This document shows, piece by piece, positions 42,517 to 51,473 of a DNA stretch of 64,000 bases (its first letter is position 1; every line of letters begins with the position of its first letter). The notes under the pieces are model-generated. The model was not told the origin of the DNA. It did no database searches and saw only the letters and a program-made list of their open reading frames with translations. Both the position numbers and the translations under genes were made by a program. The DNA comes from SAR86 cluster bacterium (GTDB taxonomy: Bacteria; Pseudomonadota; Gammaproteobacteria; Magnimaribacterales; Magnimaribacteraceae). The stretch spans positions 124,001 through 188,000 of the forward strand of contig CP097969.1 of NCBI GenBank assembly GCA_023703575.1, given 5' to 3'.

Positions 42517-43881
42517 TTAAAATTTATTTATATTTGGTTTTATTCTCTTTAATCCTATGTAAAAAATCTCTTTTATCTTATTTAAATCATCATTTGTTTC
42601 AGCTTCAAATCTCAATACTAGACAAGGTGAAGTATTAGAAGGTCTCAGTAATCCCCAGCCTTTTTCAAATTCAACTCTAATACCATCTATGTTTACTATT
42701 TTAGCGTCACTAAAATTAGAATTTTCTATAAATGTTTTTACTATTTGAAATTTTTCTTCGTCTGCAGCAGGTATATTTATTTCTGGAGTTGAAAGCATGT
42801 TAGGAACAGTTACAAATGGATCATCTTGTTCAGAATTTGCAATTATTTCTAACATTCTGGCACCAGCATATATCCCATCATCAAATCCTGGCCATCTATC
42901 ATTAAAGAAAATATGACCACTCATTTCGCCACCCAGTAAAGCATCTGTTTCCCTTATTTTCTGTTTTATAAAAGTATGACCAGTCTTGCAGATCAAGGGC
43001 TTTCCTTTAAGCTTTTCAATTTCATCCGAAAGTAGTTTGGAGCACTTAACATCAAAAACAATCTTGGCATTTGGACTGGATTGAATGATTTGTCTCGAAA
43101 ACATTATCATCTGTCTATCAGGAAAGATCATTTCTCCTTTTGGAGAAATTACACCTAATCTATCGGCATCTCCATCAAAAGCCAGTCCCACCGAGCATTT
43201 ATTCTCTTTTACACTTTTAATGAGATCCTCCATATTTTCTAACTTGGATGGATCAGGATGATGATTTGGGAAGGAACCATCAAGTTCTCCATATAACTCT
43301 ATTACATTGCAACCTAATCTTTCATATACATCTTTCGCCACAACACCTGCTGCACCATTACCACAATCTATTGAGATATTTATATTTTTATTTAACTTAA
43401 TGCTTTCCAATATTCTTTTTATATAGGTCTCCTTTATTTCTTCTTTCTTTGTTATCCCTTTTCCCACTATAAAATTTTCTTCTAAGATCCTCTGCTTAAG
43501 ATTCAAGATTTCTTCGCTAGATGTCGAATGATTATTAAAAACAATTTTGAATCCATTGTAGTTTCCTGGATTATGACTGCCAGTTATTACGACACCACTT
43601 GACGTGTTTAATTCATAGGTCGAGTGATAGAACATTGGACTTGTAACTATGCCAATATCAATCACATTACAGCCAGTAGACATTATTCCTGAAGAGAGCC
43701 AATCGTAAATTTCAGGACTTGAAAGTCTTGCGTCTCTTCCAATGATGAATTCTTGGATATTTCTATCAATTGCTTCTGAGCCCAAAGCTCTGCCAAGACT
43801 TTGAACTACTTCTGGGGTTAAGTCTTCATAGGCTATACCTCTAATATCATTCGCCCTAAATATGTTTTGGTTTATCTCCAC
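42517..43881 (-). CDS. algC: Phosphomannomutase/phosphoglucomutase
   Basis: Interconverts 1- and 6-phosphates of mannose or glucose for LPS and polysaccharide precursors. The catalytic phosphoserine loop is VVITGSHNPGNYNGFK, the metal loop AFDGDADRLGV, the sugar loop GGEMSGHIFF and the phosphate-binding loop RPSNTSPCLVLRFEA. 454 residues fits AlgC. The start codon is GTG. It leads the algC-argB-slmA unit and is divergent from ilvE. Confidence 0.94.
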   Translation of the reverse strand: MEINQNIFRANDIRGIAYEDLTPEVVQSLGRALGSEAIDRNIQEFIIGRDARLSSPEIYDWLSSGIMSTGCNVIDIGIVTSPMFYHSTYELNTSSGVVITGSHNPGNYNGFKIVFNNHSTSSEEILNLKQRILEENFIVGKGITKKEEIKETYIKRILESIKLNKNINISIDCGNGAAGVVAKDVYERLGCNVIELYGELDGSFPNHHPDPSKLENMEDLIKSVKENKCSVGLAFDGDADRLGVISPKGEMIFPDRQMIMFSRQIIQSSPNAKIVFDVKCSKLLSDEIEKLKGKPLICKTGHTFIKQKIRETDALLGGEMSGHIFFNDRWPGFDDGIYAGARMLEIIANSEQDDPFVTVPNMLSTPEINIPAADEEKFQIVKTFIENSNFSDAKIVNIDGIRVEFEKGWGLLRPSNTSPCLVLRFEAETNDDLNKIKEIFYIGLKRIKPNINKF

Positions 43882-43887
43882 TTTGTA

Positions 43888-43893
43888 ATTATA
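43888..43893 (-). promoter_or_regulatory. -10 element of algC, candidate leaderless start
   Basis: TATAAT on the minus strand ending exactly 6 bases before the GTG start codon; the intervening TACAAA has no ribosome-binding site. This supports both the GTG as start and a leaderless mRNA. Confidence 0.45.
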
Positions 43894-43968
43894 TATTCTG
43901 AATAATCCATTTACTCTACATAAAATAATTTATATCGATAGAATATAAAAAAAATAAAGGAATTTGAT

Positions 43969-44889
43969 TTGGATCTCTCAAAAATAACTGGTGAAATTTG
44001 GTTTGATGGCGAAATGATAGATTGGCAAGATGCTAATACTCATCTTTTGACTCATACTCTTCATTACGGATTAGGTGTTTTTGAGGGAGTAAGGGCGTAT
44101 GGCACTGTTAAAGGACCTTCTATATTTAGGCTTCATGATCATACAGATAGGTTATTCAAATCAGCATCTACAGTTAATATGGTGATTCCCTTTTCAAAAG
44201 AGGAAATCAATAAGGCTCATGGAGATGTTATAAGAGCAAATGACCTGGAAGAGGCCTACATTAGACCTATGTGCTTTTATGGATCAGAAGGAATGGGCCT
44301 TAGAGCAGATAACTTGAAGGTCCATACAATGGTAGCGGCTTGGGAATGGCCTTCTTATATGGAACCTGAAGCCAGAGAAAAAGGTATAAAAGTTAAACTT
44401 TCTTCTTTCAAGAGACAGGTAAGGAACCCTGTTGCAAATTCTAAAGTTAATGGTAACTATGTTCACTCAATTGTTGCTTTGAATGAAGCACTTGAGAATG
44501 GCTTTGATGAGGCTCTGATGCTTGATTCTGAAGGTTTTATAGCTGAAGGTAGCGGGGAAAATTTTTTCTTGGTAAAAAATGGGATTCTCTATTCTCCTGA
44601 TCTTGATTCGTGCCTTGATGGCATTACTCGAAGAACAATTCTTACTTTAGCAGAGCAGTTAAATATAGCTTTCATCGTAAAAAAACTGACCTTAGAAGAC
44701 GTATTGGAATCTGATGAATCTTTTTTTTCGGGCACTGCAGCCGAAGTTGTACCTATAAACTCAATCGATGGCAAACTAATCGGTTCGGGGACCAGAGGTC
44801 CAATCACTGAAAAATTGCAAAGCGCCTACTTTGACCAAGTGAGGGGCATCAGAGATGCCAATCATCTTTGGCATACTTATACCAAGTAA
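43969..44889 (+). CDS. ilvE: Branched-chain amino acid aminotransferase
   Basis: PLP-dependent final step of Ile/Leu/Val synthesis. The fold-type IV signature is clear: HTLHYGLGVFEGVRAY near the N-terminus, the PLP-binding Lys159 in ANSKVNGNYV, and EGSGENFFLVKNG downstream. 306 residues is standard. The start is TTG, supported by an AAAGGA Shine-Dalgarno 6 bases upstream and by alignment of the N-terminus with the family. It is followed by waaF after 5 bp, so the LPS genes may share its transcript. Confidence 0.95.
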   Translation: MDLSKITGEIWFDGEMIDWQDANTHLLTHTLHYGLGVFEGVRAYGTVKGPSIFRLHDHTDRLFKSASTVNMVIPFSKEEINKAHGDVIRANDLEEAYIRPMCFYGSEGMGLRADNLKVHTMVAAWEWPSYMEPEAREKGIKVKLSSFKRQVRNPVANSKVNGNYVHSIVALNEALENGFDEALMLDSEGFIAEGSGENFFLVKNGILYSPDLDSCLDGITRRTILTLAEQLNIAFIVKKLTLEDVLESDESFFSGTAAEVVPINSIDGKLIGSGTRGPITEKLQSAYFDQVRGIRDANHLWHTYTK

Positions 44890-44894
44890 GAATC

Positions 44895-45917
44895 ATGAAC
44901 ATTTTAATCATTGGACCTTCTTGGGTTGGTGATTCTGTAATGGCTCAATCTCTCTATATACAGCTTAAAAAAGAAGACCCAAATTGCTATATTGATGTCG
45001 TCTCTCCTCCTTGGACTGCACCCATAATGGAGAGAATGCCTCAAGTTGCTAAAAATATATCGTCTCCTTTTTTACATGGCGACATAAAACTGCTTTCAAG
45101 AAATAGATTTGGTAAGAGTTTGATGAAGTTTAACTACGATCGATCAATAATATTAACTAATTCTTTCAAATCAGCTTTGGTACCTTATTTTGCAAAAATT
45201 CCTATAAGAACAGGATGGTTAGGTGAGTTTAGATATGGTTTGTTGAATGACATAAGGAAACTAGATCCAACTAAAAATCATCTTATGGTAGAAAAATTTG
45301 TATCTCTTTCTTTGCAGGATAATAATTATTCTCTAGAAAGTCTTGATTTCCCTTCACTCACAATTGACTTAGTTAATCAAAAAAATGTGTTGACTAAATT
45401 AAGTATAGATTCCAGTTTAAGAAGTCTAGCTATTTGTCCTGGAGCAGAGTTTGGCCCTGCAAAGAAATGGCCTCCAGAGTACTATGCTGAAGTAGCACGG
45501 GCTTATATCGAGAGAGGCTGGAATATACTTTGTCTTGGGTCTCCTAATGATCAAGAAACAGGAGAGAAAATAGAATCTTTTCACAACTTAGATAAAGAGA
45601 ACAAGTTTTATAACTTGATCGGTAAAACTTCTTTAAATGATGCAATTGATATATTAGATCTTTGTGACAGAGTTGTTACTAATGATTCTGGTTTGATGCA
45701 TATAGCTGCTGCAGTAGGAACTCCTTTAGTGGCATTGTACGGACCCTCCTCACCTGCTTATACTCCTCCTCTCACAGACAATAAGAAAATACTAAGGAAA
45801 ATGGAAGGTTATGAAAAGAAAAGGAAGGGGGATTTAGATAGAGGATATCATCAATCTCTTATGGCAATCAAACCAACTGAAGTTATAAATGCTTTAGAGG
45901 AAATACAGAAACTTTAA
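44895..45917 (+). CDS. waaF: ADP-heptose:LPS heptosyltransferase II
   Basis: Adds the second heptose to the lipopolysaccharide inner core on the cytoplasmic face. The GT9 N-terminus MNILIIGPSWVGDSVMAQSL and the C-terminal NDSGLMHIAAAVGTPLVALYGPSSP, with the ADP-heptose-binding region, are unmistakable. The ATG encoding MNILII was chosen (340 residues); an in-frame ATG 27 bases upstream overlaps ilvE and gives an unlikely N-terminus. waaC, which usually neighbours it, is not in this cluster. Confidence 0.94.
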   Translation: MNILIIGPSWVGDSVMAQSLYIQLKKEDPNCYIDVVSPPWTAPIMERMPQVAKNISSPFLHGDIKLLSRNRFGKSLMKFNYDRSIILTNSFKSALVPYFAKIPIRTGWLGEFRYGLLNDIRKLDPTKNHLMVEKFVSLSLQDNNYSLESLDFPSLTIDLVNQKNVLTKLSIDSSLRSLAICPGAEFGPAKKWPPEYYAEVARAYIERGWNILCLGSPNDQETGEKIESFHNLDKENKFYNLIGKTSLNDAIDILDLCDRVVTNDSGLMHIAAAVGTPLVALYGPSSPAYTPPLTDNKKILRKMEGYEKKRKGDLDRGYHQSLMAIKPTEVINALEEIQKL

Positions 45918-47017
45918 TGAATAAGAAACTGGCACTAGTTTTATATAAATACTTTCCTTATGGAGGACTGCAAAAAGACTTTGTGGAAATAGCTAAGGAG
46001 CTTCTTTCAAGAGGTAATATCTTAAAGGTCTATACAAGGAGTTGGGAAGGCGAATTCCCTGATGATCTAGAAATAATTCAACTAGGAGAAACAGGAGTCT
46101 CAAATTACTCAAAGAATAAAAAATTTATTAAAAAAGCTTTTAAGGCCTTGGAAGATTTTGAGCCTGATATTATTTTTGGTTTTAATAAAATGCCCGGATT
46201 GGATTTATATTTTGCAGCAGACTCATGCTTCGCTTTTCAGTCTCAGTCTAAGCCTTTTTTACAAAGATATACTAGAAGGTTTAGACAATCTATTAAATAT
46301 GAAGAGGAAGTCTTTTCTAGGGATGTATCAACTAAGACACTCTTACTTAATAATAAGCAACTGAATGAGTTCTCGAAGTTTTATTCAACCCCATCTAATA
46401 GAATGACATTAGTGCCTCCTGGAATCGATAGAGACTGGAGCACATATAAACCTATTAATATTCGAGAGAGATTAAGCATACCTCCGGAAGACAAGGTCCT
46501 GCTTTTTGTTGGTTCAGATTTTTCTAGAAAAGGATTGGATAGAGCTATTTTGGCGCTTAGCTATTTACTTAAGAAAAAAAAATCTGCTACGTTAATAGTA
46601 ATTGGGGATGATGACCAAGCTCCTTATAAGAAGCTTCTTCAACACGAATCACTTGATAAAAAAGTTTGTTTCATCGGACCTAGCCTGGAAGTGGCATCAT
46701 TTATGAAATCAGCTGATCTTCTAATACATCCAGCAAGAGAAGAGGCAGCTGGTAATATAATAATAGAAGCTATTGTATCAGGACTGCCTTCGGTAGTTAC
46801 AGAATCTGTTGGGTTCTCTAGCGAAGTACTAAAACATCAATCTGGGGAAGTATTGAAAGGGGATTTCAACCAAGACAATTTTAATTTATTGGTGGCTGAT
46901 ACCCTTGCTGATGAAAAACTATCCGTTATTAAAGAATCTATTCATAATTTATCTGATTGTGATTATTTTTTCTCTCGGTTTAAATACATAGCAGATTACA
47001 TAGAAAAGGAATTTTAA
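45917..47017 (+). CDS. waaG: LPS core glycosyltransferase, WaaG-like
   Basis: A GT4 glycosyltransferase with retaining GT-B fold, like WaaG, which adds the first glucose to the heptose core. The N-terminus has the WaaG-like KYFPYGGLQKDFVEIA. The second half has LLFVGSDFSRKGLDRAILAL and the E-x7-E region HPAREEAAGNIIIEAIVSGLP. 366 residues equals typical WaaG (~374). Its ATG overlaps the waaF stop and its stop overlaps the next start, showing tight coupling to core assembly. Confidence 0.88.
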   Translation: MNKKLALVLYKYFPYGGLQKDFVEIAKELLSRGNILKVYTRSWEGEFPDDLEIIQLGETGVSNYSKNKKFIKKAFKALEDFEPDIIFGFNKMPGLDLYFAADSCFAFQSQSKPFLQRYTRRFRQSIKYEEEVFSRDVSTKTLLLNNKQLNEFSKFYSTPSNRMTLVPPGIDRDWSTYKPINIRERLSIPPEDKVLLFVGSDFSRKGLDRAILALSYLLKKKKSATLIVIGDDDQAPYKKLLQHESLDKKVCFIGPSLEVASFMKSADLLIHPAREEAAGNIIIEAIVSGLPSVVTESVGFSSEVLKHQSGEVLKGDFNQDNFNLLVADTLADEKLSVIKESIHNLSDCDYFFSRFKYIADYIEKEF

Positions 47018-48522
47018 TGGACAAGGTAAAGTTTCTTAATGATGACCTAAAGCATTTCTTTACTGACAAACCCTTCGAATTTGCCAATCACTTAGATGGA
47101 GATATTTTCAGGAAATATGAAAATAGAGTTACAAAAAGATTTGAGCTCAAACAAAAAAATTACTTTATAAAAACTCACGGACCAGTAGGGTGGAAGGAAA
47201 TTCTTAAAAACCTTATACAATTTAAAACACCTGTTATAGGGGCAAAGAGAGAGTACCAAGCGCTAAATCATTTATCTAAATATGATGTTAAATGCCCTGA
47301 AGTCAGGGGATTTGGACTTAGGGGTCTAAATCCAGCCGACTCGTCATCTTTTCTAATTACCAAAGAACTCCATAACACCATATCGTTAGAAGATTTTTTC
47401 TTTAAAAGAATCCACGAGGAGCTTTCTTTTAAAGACAAAAAAAATTTGATTATAAAAGTGGCTTCTTTGATTCGCAGAATGCATGCAACAGGCCTCAATC
47501 ATAGAGATCTTTACCTTTGTCATATTCATATTCAGAAAAATACAGATATCAATGAAGTTGACTTGTCTTTAATAGATCTTCATCGAGCTCAAATCCGGAG
47601 TAAGGTTCCTCTTAGATGGCTAGTTAAAGATTTAGGCGGTTTTATACATTCAGTTTTACAGTTCAATTTGACTGAAAGAGATTTTTACAGATTCTTCATG
47701 ACCTATTTCGATTGTTCCTTAGAATTATTGTTACAGACACATCAAAAATTACTTCAAACAATTTTAGACAGGGCATTTGAGATGTACTTAAAGCCACAGG
47801 TAAAGGGTATTTCTCTAAATTTAAGAGATAAGGAAGTAAACGAATCTGGGTTCTCCAAATATATTGAAGACAAAAGAAGATTTGTAATAAGAAAGGATAA
47901 AGAACTATTTAAAGATCAGATTCTTAAGTTTCTAGATGACGAGGAAAGTTTGATTAATTCAGGCGAGGTTATCAAAAATGAAAGAGGTCATCTGGTAGTA
48001 AAGCTAAAATTAAAAGACCAATATTTCTACTTTAAAAAATATCGAATAAAAAATATCTATCATGGATTTACCAGACTGCTGAAACCTACTCGCGCTAATA
48101 ATTCTATGAAAGCTACATTTTGGTTTAATGCCGTGGGCATAAAAACTGCGACCCCAATCTTATTTTGTGAGGATAAGGGTTTTCTTGGGGCTAGAGCTTC
48201 CTACTTAATCACTGAATCTATAGTAGGCAAGAGTTTAGATGATGCACTCATGATAAAGGATAATCATATTAGGGTGATTTCATCTATCGAAGCCTTTTTT
48301 AAGAGGATCAACTGGATTGGTTTCTGCCACGGAGATGCAAAGACATCCAATTTCTTTATGGATAAAAGCTTAATAGCTTTTGATCTTGATTCGTCTTGCC
48401 AAAGTTTTATGCATCCTTTTCAAAGAAAAACCTTATTACGTGATAAGAAGCGAATACTTAAGAGTCTTAAGGGTTACAATGCAATCTATTCCAAATTATC
48501 TAAAAGATTTCATAGGAGTTAA
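47017..48522 (+). CDS. waaP: Fused double LPS core kinase (WaaP plus a second kinase domain)
   Basis: 501 residues with two protein-kinase-like domains. The N-terminal one (~1-265) is a WaaP heptose I kinase with INHRD-type motif NHRDLYLCHI (Asp164) and the characteristic IDLHRAQIR (Asp187). The C-terminal one (~285-500) has its own glycine-poor lobe with FKKYRIKN, a catalytic loop CHGDAKTSN (Asp440, Asn445) and FDLD (Asp456/458). In Pseudomonas separate genes waaP, wapP and wapQ phosphorylate the core; this fusion may combine two such activities. The second domain's target is unknown. It overlaps waaG by one base. Confidence 0.85.
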   Translation: MDKVKFLNDDLKHFFTDKPFEFANHLDGDIFRKYENRVTKRFELKQKNYFIKTHGPVGWKEILKNLIQFKTPVIGAKREYQALNHLSKYDVKCPEVRGFGLRGLNPADSSSFLITKELHNTISLEDFFFKRIHEELSFKDKKNLIIKVASLIRRMHATGLNHRDLYLCHIHIQKNTDINEVDLSLIDLHRAQIRSKVPLRWLVKDLGGFIHSVLQFNLTERDFYRFFMTYFDCSLELLLQTHQKLLQTILDRAFEMYLKPQVKGISLNLRDKEVNESGFSKYIEDKRRFVIRKDKELFKDQILKFLDDEESLINSGEVIKNERGHLVVKLKLKDQYFYFKKYRIKNIYHGFTRLLKPTRANNSMKATFWFNAVGIKTATPILFCEDKGFLGARASYLITESIVGKSLDDALMIKDNHIRVISSIEAFFKRINWIGFCHGDAKTSNFFMDKSLIAFDLDSSCQSFMHPFQRKTLLRDKKRILKSLKGYNAIYSKLSKRFHRS

Positions 48523-48524
48523 GA

Positions 48525-49739
48525 TTGAAAGTTGGACTGTTAAGCTACAGAAGCCATCCTTATTCAGGCGGACAAGGAATTTATATTAAACACTTGAGCA
48601 AGGCTCTAAAAAATCTAGGTCATGAGGTTTCTGTGCTCTCTGGCCCTCCATATCCTGAGTTAGATTCCGGAGTAAATCTTATTAAAATACCAAGTCTTGG
48701 ACTCTTTGAGAGTGGTGATAGGCTCAAGGCATTCAGATTAAGATTCTTGTGGAGTCCAATAGATCTCTACGAATGGATAACAGTTATGACTGGTGGATTT
48801 CCTGAGCCTTACACTTACGGCAAAAGAGTTTTAAAGAGACTCAAAGAAAATAATCTTAAATTGGATGTATTATTGGATAATCAATCCTTATCTAGCTCTT
48901 TACTGGAAATTCAAGCACATTATCCGTTGGCAGTAACAATTCATCATCCAATAACTAAAGATCATAAATTGGAAATGCAAAATGCAATTAATTGGAAAGA
49001 AAGGTTATCTTCTTCAAGATGGCATAACTTTTTACCTATGCAAAAGAAAGTTGCTCCTCAATTAAAAAATATTATTTGCGTTAGTCAGCCTTCTAAGGAG
49101 GATGTTATTTCTGAATTTAAGGTAGATGAAAAAAAAATAACAGTGATACCGAATGGTATAGATATAGGGATTTTTAAACCTTCCTCAATTAAAAAGTCTT
49201 TTAGCTTCAGGATTGTGACTACAGCTAGTGCTGATATACCTCTTAAAGGTTTGAGGCACCTAATATTGGCTTTACCTAGAGTTATGAGACAATTTCCTCT
49301 TACCTCTCTAACTGTAATTGGTAAATCTCCTGATAAGAGTAATCTCAACAACTTGATAGACGATCTTGATTTAGAAGATAAAATTACTTTCAGATCTGGT
49401 ATCTCTGAAAAAGAGATTGTTAAAACTTACCATGATTCGGATATCGCAGTTATACCATCTCTATACGAAGGTTTTGGGTTTGGTGCAGGTGAAGCTATGG
49501 CTTGCGGAGTACCATTAATTAGTACAGATTCAGGAGGACTTAAACAAGTTATTGGCGATGCAGCACTCAAGATAAAACCAGGTTCTGTGAGTGAAATTGA
49601 AGAGGGTATTTTGAAACTATTCACTGAGGAAAAAATAAGGCAAGAGTTAGCCGAAAAAGGTAGAGAAAGAATGGAAGAGTTTTTCGATTGGAAAATAGCT
49701 GCATCAGCTTATATAGAAGTATTCAAGAAGATAATCTAG
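48525..49739 (+). CDS. Family 4 glycosyltransferase
   Basis: 404 residues with GT-B fold. The N-terminal PYSGGQGIYIKHLSKALKNLGHEV acceptor-side motif and the nucleotide-sugar site VIPSLYEGFGFGAGEAMACGVPLISTDSGG (E-x7-E) are clear. The TTG start lies 6 bases after an AGGAG sequence and aligns with family N-termini. It follows the double kinase by 2 bp. Donor sugar and acceptor are unknown; context suggests LPS core or an envelope glycan. Confidence 0.86.
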   Translation: MKVGLLSYRSHPYSGGQGIYIKHLSKALKNLGHEVSVLSGPPYPELDSGVNLIKIPSLGLFESGDRLKAFRLRFLWSPIDLYEWITVMTGGFPEPYTYGKRVLKRLKENNLKLDVLLDNQSLSSSLLEIQAHYPLAVTIHHPITKDHKLEMQNAINWKERLSSSRWHNFLPMQKKVAPQLKNIICVSQPSKEDVISEFKVDEKKITVIPNGIDIGIFKPSSIKKSFSFRIVTTASADIPLKGLRHLILALPRVMRQFPLTSLTVIGKSPDKSNLNNLIDDLDLEDKITFRSGISEKEIVKTYHDSDIAVIPSLYEGFGFGAGEAMACGVPLISTDSGGLKQVIGDAALKIKPGSVSEIEEGILKLFTEEKIRQELAEKGRERMEEFFDWKIAASAYIEVFKKII

Positions 49740-49749
49740 TTATCAAAAT

Positions 49750-50457
49750 ATGCAAACTATAAGATTCAAAAGCTTAAATTTATCTAATGATGATTTTCTT
49801 CTTGATATGGGTTGTGGTGAAGGCAGGCATTCAATTGGAGCTTACATAGAAACAAAAGTGAATGTCTTAGGTTTTGATCTCTCGATTAATGATCTGAAAA
49901 TAGCCAGAGGCAGACTAGATGATTTCGATACTTCTAATATTCAATCCTTATGTCAGTTTGGAAGAGCAGATATCATCTCTTTGCCATTTGCAGATTGTTC
50001 CCTTGATTCTGTAATTTGCAGTGAAGTTTTAGAGCATGTTGATTCACCGCAAAAATCTATAGAGGAATTAATTAGAGTTTTAAAGCCAGGGGGAATCTTG
50101 GCCCTAAGCGTACCTAGATATTTACCTGAATTAATTTGTTGGAAACTTAGCAAAGAGTATCCAAAAACTCCTGGTGGTCACGTAAGAATATTTAGGCATA
50201 ATCAACTTAAAACCTTAGGAACTGAAAACGGATTAGAGTATCAAAATTTCCATTGGGCTCATGGACTACATTCTCCGTACTGGTGGTTACAGTGTTTGTT
50301 TTGGAAAACAAAAGAAAAGTCTTATATCGTTAAGCAATATCATAAATTATTGGTATGGGATTTAATGCAACAACCCCTTATAACAAGAATTTTGGAGAAA
50401 TTCCTTCAGCCCTTAATAGGAAAAAGTCTTGTTATGTATTTTAGGAAACCCATTTAA
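49750..50457 (+). CDS. Class I SAM-dependent methyltransferase
   Basis: 235 residues. The SAM-binding motif LLDMGCGEGRHSIGA is at residues ~20-34 and the post-motif ICSEVLEHVDSPQKSIEELIRVLKPGG is typical of the Methyltransf_11 type. The C-terminal half resembles glycan- or lipid-modifying methyltransferases. It lies 10 bp after the glycosyltransferase and is immediately followed by the toroid protein, all on the same strand. Confidence 0.83.
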   Translation: MQTIRFKSLNLSNDDFLLDMGCGEGRHSIGAYIETKVNVLGFDLSINDLKIARGRLDDFDTSNIQSLCQFGRADIISLPFADCSLDSVICSEVLEHVDSPQKSIEELIRVLKPGGILALSVPRYLPELICWKLSKEYPKTPGGHVRIFRHNQLKTLGTENGLEYQNFHWAHGLHSPYWWLQCLFWKTKEKSYIVKQYHKLLVWDLMQQPLITRILEKFLQPLIGKSLVMYFRKPI

Positions 50458-51468
50458 ATGGATAGCTCAAAAATCGAATTTTACAAAAGATCAGTAGAAT
50501 ATATCTTAAAAGTCCAAAACCAGGACGGATCTATTCCTTGGGAAGTAAATAAAAAACTTGATCCATGGGATCATATAGAGGCTGCCATGGGGCTCTCAAT
50601 CGCAGGAAAGAAAGAAGAGGCTGAAAGTGCTTTTTTATGGTTAAAGGCAAATCAGCTGTCCGATGGCTCATGGTATTCTGAATATTTGATGTCTTCTCCT
50701 GTCACCAAAAGAAAGGAAACCAACTTTTCGGCCTACATAGCAACAGGTCTGTGGCATTATTATTTAATTTTTGAAGATAAAAATTTCTTAAAATTTATGC
50801 TTCCTACAATCACTAAATCTGTAAACTTTGTAACCTCAATGCAAGCAGAACAGGGAGATATTTATTGGGCTTCAGAAGAAGATAAGGAAATATTAGATGA
50901 TTCACTAATAACAGGCAGTAGCTCAATTTATAAAAGTTTAGAGTGCGCTTCAGCCATATTTAATCTTCTGGGTGAGTCTAGCTTACAGAGCGATATTTCA
51001 AAAAAAAATTTAAAAAATTCAATTCTAAATAATCCTGAAAGATATGATAGAAACTGGGATAGTAAGTCTAGATATAGTATGGACTGGTATTACCCCATCT
51101 TATGTGGTCTTTATGATGATAAAAAAAGTATAAAAGATATTGAGACAAAGTGGTCAAAATTCATAGTCGATGACATGGGTTGCAAGTGTGTTGAAGAAGA
51201 GCCTTGGGTTACTGTTGCAGAAAGTTCGGAACTCGTTGTGGCTCTGGTGAAGATTGGCTTGAGGGAAGAGGCACTTAAAATTTTTAATTCTTTACATCAA
51301 TGGAGAGATAAGAAAGATGGACTCTATTGGACTGGCTATGTATATAAAGATAAAAAGTTTTGGCCAGTAGAAAAGCCTACTTGGACTGCTGGTGCAGTTT
51401 TACTGGCAGCTGATGCTCTTTATGAATTTACTCCTGGCTCTGAGCTGTTTCTGAGATCTTGGTCTTAG
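50458..51468 (+). CDS. Alpha/alpha-toroid protein (prenyltransferase/terpene cyclase-like repeats)
   Basis: 336 residues beginning one base after the methyltransferase stop. QW-like repeats VQNQDGSIPWEV and ANQLSDGSWYSEY, and WxxG-type aromatic repeats (WTAGAVLLAADALYEF), indicate the six-hairpin alpha/alpha toroid seen in prenyltransferases, squalene cyclases and some glycan lyases. The DxDD cyclase motif is not seen. No specific function can be assigned. Its operon position with a glycosyltransferase and methyltransferase suggests a role in modifying a cell-surface lipid or glycan. Confidence 0.72.
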   Translation: MDSSKIEFYKRSVEYILKVQNQDGSIPWEVNKKLDPWDHIEAAMGLSIAGKKEEAESAFLWLKANQLSDGSWYSEYLMSSPVTKRKETNFSAYIATGLWHYYLIFEDKNFLKFMLPTITKSVNFVTSMQAEQGDIYWASEEDKEILDDSLITGSSSIYKSLECASAIFNLLGESSLQSDISKKNLKNSILNNPERYDRNWDSKSRYSMDWYYPILCGLYDDKKSIKDIETKWSKFIVDDMGCKCVEEEPWVTVAESSELVVALVKIGLREEALKIFNSLHQWRDKKDGLYWTGYVYKDKKFWPVEKPTWTAGAVLLAADALYEFTPGSELFLRSWS

Positions 51469-51473
51469 AGATA

